Below are positions 51,001-62,616 of a stretch of 64,000 bases of DNA, one piece after another. Location: NCBI RefSeq assembly GCF_041381155.1, contig NC_091135.1, positions 49,612,086 through 49,676,085 on the forward strand, in the 5' to 3' direction. The DNA is from Argopecten irradians (Eukaryota; Mollusca; Bivalvia; Pectinida; Pectinidae). Both the position numbers and the translations under genes were made by a program. The notes below the pieces were generated by a model. That model searched no databases. It was not told where the DNA came from and saw nothing but the letters and a program-made list of their open reading frames with translations. Positions within the stretch are counted from its first letter, which is position 1. Every line of letters starts with the position of its first letter.

Positions 51001-53462
51001 AGCTACTTGCAGACTTCTTGGAGATATGAAAATAGGTATCCTTTAGATCAACAAAGTTGCCCACATACTCTTACCTACGAGATCAATTATACTCCGTAGG
51101 TTCTCCCTCTTTAAAGCGAAAATATTTCCAATGCTCGTTGAAAGCACTCAGGCCGATGATGGGCTGCCATACTCAGGATTTCTTCCTGAGAAGAGACAGG
51201 AGTAGACACAAAGCGTACATCCAAGCAGAGGAACCTCCTCGACCGCATCCCGATTCCTTGGGTGAGGAAGAAAATTGGCTTGGCCGACAGGGAGAGGGTC
51301 CAGAAAAAAAAGGCATCCAGCAGATCGCAGAGAGTATGAATTTGGCTCCTAAAAACATATTAACTCTTGTGTTTGAAGCATATGTCTATTTGTCATTTGT
51401 GTTGACTTGACTCTTCAGATTTCTGAGAAGTTTTGATTTGACTCCTGAATCTGCTGAAAGTCAAGGGTCAACTGTATGCCCTTAATGATATCCCTCATCC
51501 CTCCGATACCACTGACAGAACACATCTATCCTCAATGACCTGCCTCAGATGAGAAAAAATAAAGTAAGACAACCACCAACCCGGTAATGTAAAGGTCCAG
51601 GCCCTTCCAAACAGGAGAACACTGTTTCAAAAACCCCGGAGCATACAGATCTGAAAGGACACAGACCGAATCATTTCACAGCTATCATAAAACAAGCCAT
51701 CACCTCAACTCTACCCCTCACGAAACATGTTTAATAATACCTGTTTGATCGGATCCGATCCGGTCTTCGTGTAAATTACTGTATTTTCTACTTTCTGCTC
51801 TCCATTTGCTTTATAAACCACTTCTTGTACAAGGGAGACCTTCAGCTTACCCAGGTCTTTCGAGGAGGAATTGACAGCGTCCACTTCAAATGAAAATACC
51901 AAAATTAAAATAGATTAACTTCTCACTATATACAGCCATCTTCACTACTAGACTCGGTTTCCTCTCAAATACGGTAAGACCTTTTGAGTCCTGACATCCG
52001 AGTTGCTATTTTTTCGCAATTGTTGTCTACTAGACGGACTTCAAATTGTACAGTAATTTAACGTTCTATGCCTAGTCATTATGATTCTAAATAGCTTGTC
52101 CACGCGTATTGAGAAGAAGTTGGTTTTAGCAGGAAAACTGAAAATAGCTCTTACCAGTAACCGGTACCGCCTCGCCAGCACAATACCCAGTCCTGTTGAT
52201 CTTGGCTGTGAGAGTTACTACCCCTGCGTCACCAAGTCCCAACATCTTTGACAATCGTGTGGATTTTTTTCTTGTGAGTGGTTTCTAAATATCAAGAGGA
52301 AATATTTGTTTAATGCATGTGTTGTGTCTGTTCTCTATTAAAATACGCATTCCATAATGTTTTATACAGAATGTGCAACACTCGTGCAGTCCGAAAATAA
52401 TCCAATAGCTCCCAAGGACAAAGATGAAATTACCACAGCTTACCAACACAATTTGTTAGTTAAAGACTTACAGCATAATATTGCAGATTTATATCCACGT
52501 CATCAGTAAATGTGATACATCTGTCACTGACCACATCTCTCCATGGCAACGGTCGGGAGATCTTCAGGTACAACCAATACCGTGAACAACCTCTCTTACC
52601 CTCAAACGAGGATGGCATTTTGTCGTTTGGTAAGCGATAGCTGAACGGGTACTCATGTACCCCTGCCTCCAATGATGTTTTTTCGAATACTGAGATTTGA
52701 AAAGAAAAATCGTCAGTTTAACTTCTTGTTTTTTTGCAAATATATCATGTGCATTTTTTAAAAGACATCTTTGACCTTTCTAAATGAATAACATTAAACA
52801 TTTAATCCTGCAATTGCATATAAAGAGTTATGTACCGTCGTTGTGGTAGAAATAAGTCAATAATTATAAACAAACATAACATTACGTATACATGACTAAT
52901 TTTATGTTATATTTGAGTGTATTAGTTATCAGTAAAACGGTAACTTATGAATTGTGTCCAATACCTCTGTTATAATGCATTGATTGTTGCCAAATTGCTA
53001 ACATTATCTTTTGATGCCTTATATGATAAATTGCTTAGAGATAAATATTAAACCAAAACTCAATACAATGCTGTGTCCCTCAATTTCTTGATGTGATGCA
53101 TTTCTTATTATCATGCAAAAGGGAAGAGCAGATTCAAGTCGTCAAGTTAACAAAAACACCCTGTGTAATTTGTTAGCTTCGCCAATTTATGATAATGATA
53201 GTTTAAAATACTGAAACTTACCAACATATTTTATCTCCCTAGTGTACTTTTCTCGTGATATGAATTTAAGGTCGGGTGCCCTTACTTCGGAGTTGGTCTC
53301 TGTCCATTTCACATAGGACTCTCCGTGGAAGCTGTGATAGATATCGTCAACCGTCACGCGCTCATTTACATTAACGCGCCACACACCCTTCACCTCATCT
53401 CCTGCTCGATATACCTCCTTCCCGCCATCGATCTCAATTGTTATATCGCCGATTTTACCCAT
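36014..53462 (-). CDS. Alpha-arrestin / PSAP-LPxY linker / tandem DUF1330-like fusion protein (760 aa)
   Basis: Twelve minus-strand exons: 53222-53462 (ATG), 52472-52689, 52155-52284, 51741-51883, 49615-49719, 49290-49416, 48379-49016, 48070-48213, 47718-47892, 47096-47201, 46611-46759, 36014-36120 (TGA). They total 2283 nt and every junction is in phase; one intron is GC-AG. Residues about 5-150 are arrestin N (LEAGVHEYPF, PSSFEG). About 165-320 are arrestin C (NRTGYCAGE, AVPPSTRMRASYCLLVSYYI, PITIGT). About 350-535 is an Ala/Thr/Ser-rich linker ending with PSAPP (498-502) and LPSY (518-521). About 540-640 and 643-745 are two DUF1330-like barrels. Human ARRDC proteins use PPxY to recruit NEDD4-family ligases, and ARRDC1 uses PSAP to recruit TSG101; the same roles are inferred here. 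Minus-strand AATAAA at 35717-35722. What the barrel domains do is unknown. Confidence 0.85.
36196..42560 (-). repeat. 39-bp minisatellite (about 160 units) in the last intron of the arrestin-fusion gene
   Basis: Plus-strand unit: GAATATACTGTGTAAGGACA followed by GTCAGGTGAGGTCAGTACA. Variants are CAGACGAGG and CAGGCGAGG. 39 bp equals 13 codons, so one plus-strand frame stays open as a 13-residue repeat for up to 542 codons, broken by indels; this strand is antisense to the host gene and the ORFs are artefacts. The transcribed strand shows TGTCCTTACACAG per unit, which resembles a weak 3' splice site. The units are very uniform, especially 37.9-40.8 kb, implying recent expansion. Confidence 0.96.
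42560..43380 (-). repeat. Type-B 83-bp units at the edge of the 83-bp array
   Basis: About ten units have the same 83-bp period as the array to the right and share GACAGAATTGTGACAGAGAG. The rest of each unit is different: AATGTCTAAGGACATTTATG, GGCTGTTTAGGAAGGAAGAG, AAACCGTCGGAGTTAGGCC. On the host-gene strand these contain CTTCCTTCCTAAACAG, a pyrimidine-rich 3' splice-like motif, instead of the donor found in type-A units. The left edge (42.43-42.70 kb) mixes fragments of the 39-bp and 83-bp repeats. Confidence 0.8.
43380..46674 (-). repeat. 83-bp minisatellite (about 40 units) built from an exon end and its 5' splice site
   Basis: Each unit contains GACAGAACTTACCGGGATCT followed by ACAGTGGTCC, TATTGTCTCATGATAGCC and AGGGTAGGCCAGGACAGAAT. 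On the minus strand this is 61 bp identical or nearly identical to the 3' end of exon 11 (46611-46671), then GTAAGT and 16 more intron bases. Nearly every unit keeps GATCCCG then GTAAGT. The array runs directly into the real exon, whose own donor is the first in the series. Confidence 0.95.
47529..47648. mobile_element. Small MITE with GGGCCCAGTTT termini
   Basis: Left end GGGGCCCCAGTTTC and right end AAACTGGGCCC, with secondary inverted TTAACTT / AGTTAAG motifs inside. It lies in the intron 47202-47717 of the fusion gene. Confidence 0.55.
47718..48213 (-). other. First DUF1330-like alpha/beta barrel domain (exons 8-9)
   Basis: Exon 8 gives strand VFLLIRF, helix REEFINTMKNYSTGLQKF and strand HGYLSALQH. 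Exon 9 gives GKW, the strand ASLMAIFTF, a Trp-containing helix SDDMAQNWLKS and the final strand CDILIMESL. The order beta-alpha-beta-beta-alpha-beta, with G-x-W before the third strand and F-x-S after it, is the pattern of DUF1330/dimeric alpha-beta barrels. The intron between the exons has a GC donor (AAG then GCAAGT, boundary 48070/48069). Confidence 0.7.
49754..49920. mobile_element. MITE of the CTGTAAACCAA family
   Basis: Degenerate left end TACTCTAAACTAACTTTC and well-kept right end AGTTGGTTTACAGTA. The interior has CGCGAAATAA and CCGCGAAAAATAG as in the copy at 1922-2127. It lies in the intron between the exons at 49719 and 51741. Confidence 0.6.
49990..51400 (-). pseudogene. Decayed DIRS-like retrotransposon fragment
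   Basis: Minus-strand pieces show reverse-transcriptase signatures in different frames: WQPIIGLSAFNEHWKYFRFK (about 51165-51090), FVDLKDTYFHI (about 51062-51030), then YFYINFDDSLNAHDQDIRL (near 50870-50810). At 50198-50002, VVDALPLNWDGLN matches the conserved VDALS-x-x-W segment after the RNase H region. The order fits one element in the same orientation as the host gene. Frameshifts and stops make it inactive. The left and right limits are approximate. Confidence 0.6.
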
Positions 53463-54740
53463 CACACGATGAACGTAAAATTGTATTTGATAGTGACACT
53501 CTAAGTTTGAGCTTATATGTGAATTTTATCTTGACCTATCCCTTGGGTGTTGAAATATACATCTACCCCTTAATCAGTGATTATTGACAATCTAAAGTTA
53601 ACCTACTTTCGGTTTGAGTGTAACATGCACTACCAGTCTATATCACTGTTTCGCAATATATTCACGAGACTGAATGTTTCAAGCTCTTACTTTATGTACA
53701 ATTTAGTAATATAACTTCGTGAGGAAGAATATCCACCTTTTTTCTTAGTAAATAAAGCTTTGTTGTTTGTTTAAGATATTGTGTTTAAATCATCCGAAAA
53801 TCTTCATTTTGAATGTTGCTGCTTAATCAACTAGTCACGATTCTGTACTTGATGAAAGTGAAATAAGCAAAGTTCAATAAATAACTACTACAGAAATTCT
53901 AGCTGCGATGACGTAGCTCTGAACGGCGGACGGGAGATTTCAGACAGATGGTCGTCGTCAGGGTATGATTATTCGTTCCACAGAAATTCAGGCACTGATT
54001 ATTCGTTCCATAGAAATTCAGGCACTGAATCATAAGACTGTAAAAACCATTCTAAATGTCCAAGTATAACGCAGTGTTGTGAATCTATATGTGACACCTA
54101 TACTCGGTGGCAAAGAGCGTGCCATAAAGGTTTATTTGCCGACCTAGATAAATTGTTATAATAGATAAAGGGTTTGTATCCTTAGATTAGAGTGAGTGAC
54201 GATACACCAACAGGGATCTGTAATCCTGGTTCAATGCAACATCTTTATATGATAAATCACTGAAAATGTTATATTTTACTAAAGCTATTTACTTTGATTA
54301 CAGTGAAACATCAACCATAGAGCAAATCTACACATTTTAATTTGGGATCTTGACCGTTCGTGCGGTATATATTGAAACTATAATACAAGTATTTAACCAG
54401 TTTTCATATCTGGAACTGCTATAGATATGTCAGGACAGGTTGAAATACAGATATAATTCCGTGTCCTTGACAATGACCAGACCACTGTAATGTATTAATT
54501 GGTATTGTTACAATGGTGTTAGTAAGATATCTTGAAAAGATCTTGGTCCGCCCTCACTATTCGTAAATGGAGGCAGCGGTGGGATTCAAATTATTTTAGC
54601 ACTTGACATAACCAGGACATGAAATACAAGATGATTTCTCCAATGATTACCTAAATACAACCTCTGGATTGCAGCTCCATAGACGTCATCAGTCAGGTCC
54701 ACCTTTCCCTAAACGTTTCGACTTCTAACCTGGAACGTCC
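53463..54740. other. Region upstream of the arrestin-fusion start, with a 30-bp duplication
   Basis: This contains the presumed promoter and 5'-UTR of the fusion gene; no TATA box or exon is assigned. At 53966-54025 a 30-bp segment (TGATTATTCGTTCCA, then AGAAATTCAGGCAC) is duplicated once in tandem with one substitution. Confidence 0.5.
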
Positions 54741-56811
54741 TCAAGATGGCGAGTCGACAGTGATTGGCCAAATCACTGCCCGTCTGTGGATAGCTTCCAG
54801 CTCATGGGTTGTCGTCTCCACCACAGCCAGCTGGACGACTTCTCTGTTGTTCTTGACAGTCAGTCCACTGCTGCTGTCTCCGCCCTTCACACTCAGTGCT
54901 GCAAACATTCTCCATGTTGAATGTGCATGAAATCCTCTGCATCCGATCTCCAGTGGGAAGACCCAAACACTCCACCCTAGGGCCCTGATGTATCCTACTA
55001 ATTCTTCATACTTCCCCTTCTTTCGCTCAAATGCCTCCTCACATCTTTTTTCCCATGGAACTGTCAATTCCACCATGATTATCTTCTTTTTCCCTGCGTT
55101 GACCATATGAGGATATCTGGACGCAGATTGATCTGGATGATGTCGGGGAATACCAGTCTCCTATCTAGATCGACCTTCAGATTCCTCCCTGGTGAACAGT
55201 TGAAGAAATGTGTCCTCCCTCCCCGCCTCGTACAAAGTTGATGAATGTACAACCCTTCGCAAGCTTCCGCTTCTTAGTCCTCTCCCTCTCCAGGATGTCA
55301 GCCAGTTGTCATGGCGCTATCTGTAGCGTCCTTGCTTAAGGGCGACATTGCATCCAGATAGTACATGCGCAAGGTCCCCTGGTCGGTTGCACAATGGACA
55401 GTCTGGAGTCTCAGTCAATCTCCACCTATGAAGGTTTGTAGGCAAGGAAGCAGGTCGTAAACTGACCTCAGCAGGAACTGGATTCGTCAAGGTTCCATAC
55501 ACCAGATGTCCGACTAAGACAGTCTTCTGTCTGTAGGTCCCCACCTCGTCCATGCTCCCTGGGCTCCCATCTCCACCATTTTGGCCTTTCTGATTTCCTC
55601 CTCCACTTTCCTTATGTTCTCCTGTACCATCTTCATCTTGCCAGCTTTATCTGATGTCCCCCAGCGCTGCACATGACTTGTACCCAGTCCCTAGCGTCCT
55701 ACGCACGTTGTACCAACGATGTCTTGATGTCTAAGGCGGCTCTCAGCTGCTTCTTCTGCGTTGCTTGCACACCATTTCCTCCCCGTTTTTTGTCTCTATG
55801 CCCGCGAGTCTGATCTTATCGTCTTTAGAGTCCCTCACAGTCATCACCTGTCTTGTCTTAGCCACCTTGAACTCCTCAACCAGTGATGAAATTGGGAGCT
55901 ATAGTTTGGCTGATGAGCTGTACAGGCCAACGCTGGTGAAGCTTGGGGGTACTCCTAGAACGAATATACGTACCCGGCCTACTATACCTTCGGCCGGGTA
56001 CGAATTGATCCCTATGTGTTGTAGTGGAGCGCTGCCTCCGAAAATCACTCACAGTTTTCTATATTTTTTGTAGGTTTCCAATTATTTTATGTGTATACAT
56101 GCATTTACACATCATTTTTTTTCCAAAACAAACATAACTACCATTCTTAATCTACCGTACCGCTCACAAGACGTCAAATTCACAATTGTGGACTTGCCGT
56201 ATAAATTCCCTTCAGAAAGACCTTCATAGGTGTTATGTAAAAAATAATGCCTCGATGAGAATTTGATATTTTATGAGGTTCAGTTTTATTGCCGAGTAGG
56301 TAAGCGATATCAAACAAGTACGATAAAATGCAAACAAACGTTTTATAATGGTTTGCATAATCATTACTTTGCTCCATGAGCAGTACTAGGCACCAATTGA
56401 AGCTTTAAAGACGACACCATTTTCTGCCAAAAAGTCTTTTAAGCTACAATATTGCAGCTAGGGTACTCCTAGCCATCTTTCCAGTGCCTCTACTGTCGTT
56501 GTGGTAACCTCATACAATATGAGCGGCCACGTCAGATGAGGTAGTCCTGTCTTGTCGATCGCTCTGAGTCCTTCTTTTACCTGTCCTTGCAGCTTCCTGA
56601 TGTTGTTAGAGTCATTTAGGCTAGCATCGAACCACTTTCCCAGACACTTAATCGGGTTGTTAACGATTGAGGAAATGAAAGCATTTCCCTCTATTTCCTT
56701 TTCAATCGACTTATCAAATGCTAAAGATTTGTCTTGTTTCTTCAAGTTTGAGCTGGAAATGTGTTTGATATCATGATATGTAGATTTGTTTTCATACATT
56801 TTAAACAACAT
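54741..56811 (-). pseudogene. Decayed LINE, RT thumb to C-terminal endonuclease region
   Basis: From 5' to 3' on the minus strand: SLNDSNNIRKLQGQVKEGL and TTTTVEALERWLGVP (RT thumb region, 56811-56473). Then comes VEEFKVAKTRQVMTVRDS (near 55890), a cysteine/histidine cluster with CPLCNRPGDLAHVLSGC (near 55400-55350), and KIIMVELTVPWEKRCEEAFE with WVFPLEIGCRGF (near 55085-54930), typical of restriction-like-endonuclease ends of R2/NeSL-type or related LINEs. Several frameshifts and stops, plus an insertion at 55959-56460, show it is dead. Confidence 0.7.
55959..56460. mobile_element. 502-bp insertion in the LINE with a 12-bp target duplication
   Basis: GGGTACTCCTAG occurs at 55947-55958 and again at 56461-56472. 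Removing the insert restores a continuous LINE reading (ALERWLGVP...). The insert begins with a hairpin (CGTACCCGGCC ... GGCCGGGTACG, 55969-56000) and has no coding capacity. The length of the duplication suggests retroposition rather than a cut-and-paste element; the family is unknown. Confidence 0.65.
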
Positions 56812-58639
56812 GTATTAATAGTTTCCTGAAGTTATCTATATATTCAGTACTTGCATAATAAAAGAACTCTTGTCAAAATCACTGCTATCTTGTGTTTTGT
56901 GAAAAATACCACACCACAACTTCGCTAGCCAAAGATACTCAGGCCGATACTCTCAGGTAGAGAATAGGACTAAATACCCTTGGCTAGAGAAGTTGACCAC
57001 ACCACACCTTTTATATCCCAGACAATACTCTTATGTCATATGAATTAGTCACTAGCTACTGAAAGGTCAAGTCACATTAAAATTTCTGTTGTATTTTTTC
57101 TGGGTTATTAACCAAATTATTATACTCACAATATAATTTAAGTGAGCATAAATCATCATTCTTTTGTGGTTGCTAAATTTTGTTAATTCCGTTTCAAAAG
57201 CAAGTTTGCAAAGATTGATTTTTTCACATTTAACAAACAAAAGGAAAGTTGATTTACAGTAAACACAGGTACACAGATCACAGTGTTACATACTGTACAC
57301 ATACATTTCTTTAAATTCTATTCTCCTTATTTAGTGAATGACCAACATTAATTCATATCCAGAAACACAACAAACTAACAAAATTCTTTTTAGTCTATTA
57401 GTTTTATTGCATATATAATGGTATATCATGGTAAAAACTGTTTATAACATCAGTGATGTATGACATCTCATAAAAGTGGAATCATGCTTAATGAAGACAC
57501 CTTACCCCCAATGCAAGGTCTTATTGACACAACACCTTAACCTCAAAGTGAGGTCTTACCCACAGGACACCTCATCCTCAAAACTCGCTCCCTGGCTATA
57601 AACATCAAATGAGATAGATCTTTTATCTTTACATAGTTAACATTTACTGTCAGATACAAAATTGCTTCCGTTCGGAAAAGAAAAACTGTGTAGTAATTGT
57701 GAAGACACAAATATCATTATGGCAAGATTTACAGACAAAATGACACGTGGTAATGTATAAAGATGTGATCATGTTGTGTGATATGTGTCGATAAAAAAAT
57801 AAAACTAGTTGACACCTCTCCTCGTCAATAGGAATAAAATGTCTGTTGTTCATGGCAGGACAATATTAAAGGCACATACGGCTAAAAGGACTGTCTGTGT
57901 CAACTAATTGTACTTTAAACGTCGCAGAAATACTAACTTGTATTAAAAAAGGTAATAATAATAAGTACATATACAGAGCATATGTACAGACCATTTAAAT
58001 GTTAGCAAGAGATAAAGACTGATCTGAAACTTTAGGCATGATTAACATATGTCTTAAAAAATGTTAAGTTTGCATGAAAATATTTTAACAATTAATATAC
58101 CAAGGACAAACTCACAAAGTGCAAGGGGAATTTGTTATGTAAATAACCAAAGATATACATGCACAATGCACAACTCTTAAAGAAAAGATGCCCTTGAGTC
58201 CCCGATTGCAATGGTATAACGATATATACATGTATGTAAGATATAAAATCACAACCTTTCGTTAGTCACATAAAAATTGCCCTAACTTCAAAATAACAAT
58301 GATAAATATTTTAAAAAGTTACAAATGGACATGCATTAATTACTGAAGTCTTTTCTTTTCTTTAAAAATTGTATAATAAAAATATTCTGACAAAGAGCAG
58401 GTTTATTTAGAAGCTTCACTATACCCGGTAGTATACAAACACTTGATAAGTCCTGCTCACATCAAACTCAACAATTGTCCGATAGTATGTTATATGAGTA
58501 ATAGAATTGATAATTTTTGAAATTAGACTTTGTAAATTCAAATATAACCACCAATTTTCTATAATTTTTTTGGTCATTTTAATTACAATTCAGACTTTAA
58601 AAGACTGCCTTCACCATCTAAATCCTCTACATACTTTCC

Positions 58640-59046
58640 TTAAAGGCCCACTTCCTTTCCGAAACGGCTTTTAGTTTCTAAAATGGGAAAGTAAAACGTG
58701 ATCGATATTTTTGTATAGTCGCTAAAGTTATTAACTTACCGTTAATACTACACGTGTCATCACATTCTGAACAATTTGATTAAAATCAATAAAATGTAAA
58801 TTTTCATAACGCAGGTCGTCTTATGTTTCCCGCCATTGTCCTAAATACAGCGCGGTAGTTGACTATCACTGCGCCAAACGGCAAAACAGCGACAAAACTC
58901 TCCAATGTTATCAAACATTACGCAGGAAATCTTGCATATGTTTGGTTTTGTAACCTCATCTTAGGCCATTGATATATATTTTCTGATGTTATCAATGTTT
59001 TTAAGAAACCTTTATGTTTTCCTCCGGAAAGGTAGTGGGCCTTTAA
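58640..59046. mobile_element. piggyBac-like MITE with TTAA target sites
   Basis: TTAA at 58640-58643 and 59043-59046 flank inverted repeats AGGCCCACTTCCTTTCCG (58644-58661) and CGGAAAGGTAGTGGGCCT (59025-59042), 17 of 18 complementary. TTAA duplication is the signature of piggyBac transposition. There is no transposase ORF inside. Confidence 0.75.
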
Positions 59047-59978
59047 CTGAAAAATAATAGTTTTAGAGAAATATTGGAGTAGCTTGACACATCAAAGCTA
59101 AATTATTGAGATTTCTTTACCAAAATCAGTTCTATGAAGTGTACATCCAAAATCTCAATTGTCTTAATTAACACAAATCACTTTTTTATAAAGTCTTACA
59201 GTGAAGTGATCATTACTGAAAAATACAAAGTAATAAATTTATAACAAACTTTACATTCATGCACAATTATGTATATGGTATCTATATTTAGATATACTAT
59301 TTCATTGATCTACAATATATATACATTGATTAATAACTAATAATTAAGACATTATATTACTCTTCTATCTACAGTGGCTTTGCTGCACAACTATTAAATG
59401 TTCGGTAATAATTTGTCATAACAAATTTACTAATTATGCCAATGATCAGTCTAGTAACCGTACACTGGACTTTTTTTCTACTTTATATTTAGGTATAGAA
59501 ATGCCTTAGGATACATTGTTAGCACACAGATAGTATGATTTCATCATCAAAATTAAGATATTGATCACAGATGAAAATTAATTAATGTTTAAATCTAAAT
59601 GTTAATAGCTTGATTAGTTTTTCTTATTTACTGCTGTGAAGAAAGATATCTGTACTTTGACATTTAAAAAAGCAATCAATAATGAAATGAAAAGAAAAAT
59701 AGTATTCCTTGACACCTGTAGAGAAAGTATCCAATAATGGAGAGAGAAAAAAATGTTCTTGTTTATATTTTCGCAAAAGATTTAGATGAAATAAAGACCA
59801 AGAATTACAGAAATGACATAAATGAAACATATACTTAAGTAACTTATTCCCAGTTCATACTGCTTAATGCTTAAAATAAAGATGCACTAAACAAACTCAT
59901 GAAAAAAAACTTGACAACAGAAAATGGTCACATCAAACAATTGCAAGTCAACTGTCAACTACAGGTATATCTTAGTAA

Positions 59979-60122
59979 TTACAGAGTTACCAGTACTTCC
60001 CTTGTGGGTATTGTGACGTCATTATTTTGTGAACAAAACTTATGTTGTTTTCTCTGAAAAGTATGTTACACTCGCAACCATTACAATCAAATACCTACTC
60101 ACAAGGGCAAATAACTCTGTAA
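59979..60122. mobile_element. 144-bp MITE with TTACAGAGTTA termini
   Basis: The left end TTACAGAGTTACCAGTACTT and right end ATAACTCTGTAA form inverted repeats. A second pair, CCCTTGTGGGTA / TACTCACAAGGG, lies just inside. A TGACGTCA site lies within. Confidence 0.6.
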
Positions 60123-62616
60123 TATGCAAATACGGAATATAATCTTACAATTTGGTCTTAATTATCTCCCTTGACAATGTCAATGTTTGGACCCAATTTA
60201 TTTGCAACGATACTTTATGTCTTTAATTTTATTGCGCTAGCCTCAAAGAATCAAATAATTCACTTGTAAATACCAACATATGACTAATAAAATGAGTTAC
60301 ACGACATTAAAATACTATTAAATGTGCTCATTGTTTTCCAACTAAAAAAATTAATCAAAACATTTACAAGGATTTGTTCCTAAACAATCAAATGCCTGTT
60401 TTTTAACTATAGCACATAACATATTCGCAATGAATTTGATTAAAGAAAATCAAATTATAACACATCAAATACTCACATGTTTTGACTACCGTAGTAAAAT
60501 TATTTTTTACATGGACATGGATTAATTATTAGACTTACTACGTTTAGAAAAAAAATGTATAAACATCATAAACACAAGATTTGTAAAAATGAAATATTAA
60601 ACAAAAGAATGACAGTGTATAAGATAGGAATGTATAGAACGGAATACAACAATACAATGTGTTAGTTTATAACAAGGTACTTGTCACATCTACCGTAGGT
60701 ATTTCTTGGGTCAGTCGTGGAAAATTATGTAGTTGTGACTAGTGCCTGTAATTCTGAACTTCATAATAAGTACATATAGGGTTGTTATGTGTATAAACAG
60801 TGCATTATATTGGCATCATCACAAAGATGATCTGTCAAGGGGGACATATAAAGGGCTGCTAATGTAAGAAAGCATAGCAACAGGGAGGTAACTCAATACT
60901 TCCTTCTATTATATTATATAAATGTTTGGTTTAAAGTCATACTAACAGCCAGGGATGAACAGGTGATTTAAGGATGTGCCAGGATTAGGTAGTGGAGGGA
61001 ACGCCTCAGTGCATGGAAAAGACCTGCCAACTGGCAGTCAGTACCCGGCAAATGCCCCACATAGGATTCAAATTTGTGACCAAGAATTAGAGGCTGTTGT
61101 GGTAATCTGTAGGGATATCTAAACCCAACTCCTAATGACCATCACCGCTTACATGATGGTGTTGCATGTGCTAATGAAAAACATGTTATAAGGTTGTTTT
61201 CAATAATCAATAGCTTAATTACATCTGAAATGTGTCTTTGTTGCATTTGAATTCATAGTCATTGAAAGCCAGAATCTGCTTCTGATTTTCCATTCAGAGG
61301 AGACAATGATTTCAGCATTTCATATTTACTTCTGACAGTTGAATGAATAAGAAAAATAATACTGCACAACCAGAAAATAAATAATAGTATACAATATTGA
61401 AGTTTTTGTAAAACAAAATTTGAAACTATCCAGAATTTTCCATCTGATTGCATAAAATGTATGTATATATATAATGGTTAAAGTTTTGTGTATATCAACT
61501 TGCAGATTTAGCCAGGTTTACTCTCCAAATGTCCCTTATCCTATATCTATAACACTTCTTTTTGAATAAAGGTAAATCATTGCTTATAGTAGGCCTAACT
61601 TTTCCAATCTTATACTCACGATCATTTCAAGTCGGTCAAGTGTTACACAAAAATAAATTGTTGTACAAGTATTTGTAGTTATTTTGTATTTTTGGGAAAA
61701 AATTAAATAAATCCACAAAATATTTCCTTCTCATTTCTGACGAAGCAAAAATTAAGTATCTACATTGTATAGTGTTGATATGTCATATTAGAGATACATG
61801 TACATGTATACAAAATACCTGGTATATGCCAGGCTCAATTCAATTTTAAAATTTATATATGATCAGTATTAGAAATCATTTTGATGGTTATCTTATATCA
61901 CATGATTGATCTAGTTTAGATTTAAATGAAGTTTAGATTGAATATACATGATAAAAATAAATTCAATAAACAAATGTCAATGTGATATTTGTCCTGCTCC
62001 AGTAAATGGAGTAAAACTTGTAAACTCTCGAATAAGGCAGAAAACATATCAAAATAGTATAATGTACCTTAAATCACATTTACATCATATGTACATTTGT
62101 AGTTCCACAAAAACTCTAAAGCATGATTTTCACTATTGGATAAACATTTCATAATTCATTAAAAGAAATTAATTACTCAGTGTGCCAAAAAGTTGTGAGT
62201 GTTAATGTTAAGTACCTAAAACCTTGAGTAAAAACCAAGAAACAAAATCAACAACAGCTAATTACAGATACAAGCGTGATCAACAAAAAAGCAGATTGCA
62301 ACACCAGTGTTCCATAAAAACTCACACTTCTATACAAAACTTTAAATTTACAGCCAGAAAAAAAAGTTCATTAAAGAAGAAATCCACATCAAAGGTAAAA
62401 TTCATCATTATTTCTAAAAGAAAATTTCTTTCTTCAAAGATGGGACTAAAATAGACAGGAAGCGCCAACATATCACATGATTTAAGTTAACTTTAAAATG
62501 ACTTTTAGGGCAGTAAAATCTAGCTATGTAATTTTTTATCATAAGCTAGAATACACTAGCTAGTATTAATGTTTACCCAATAAAATGGTTATCCTACATG
62601 ACATGCAGTAGACAAG

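Larger units (their letters stand above)
48379..53462 (-). other. Arrestin module and PSAP/LPxY linker (exons 1-7 of the fusion gene)
   Basis: Exons 1-6 carry the two arrestin beta-sandwiches of an ARRDC-type alpha-arrestin. Exon 7 (48379-49016) is one long low-complexity coding exon. It starts VIDLSNTLTH, passes a Tyr/Pro/Val segment (CYTPMCVYVPNYVYKP), and then is dominated by Ala, Thr and Ser. It ends with PSAPPLF and LPSYEELFG, a late-domain-type PSAP and an LPxY variant of the WW-binding PPxY. In ordinary alpha-arrestins the protein would end soon after; here a GTAAGT splice site leads on in phase 0. Confidence 0.85.
56812..62616. other. A+T-rich noncoding region, possibly including the Par-6 3' UTR
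   Basis: No exon is supported on either strand. Several minus-strand AATAAA signals occur, and the end of the Par-6 transcript cannot be fixed. Minor features: a degenerate AAGTTGATTTACAGTA terminus near 57243-57261 resembling the CTGTAAACC MITEs, and near 60960-61080 a degraded dispersed repeat with GTGCCAGGATTAGG and CTGGCAGTCAGTACCCGGCA. Confidence 0.5.

Noticed and set aside
62224..62454. Plus-strand Lys-rich ORF downstream of Par-6
   Set aside because: A+T-rich chance ORF without homology, splice sites or start context.
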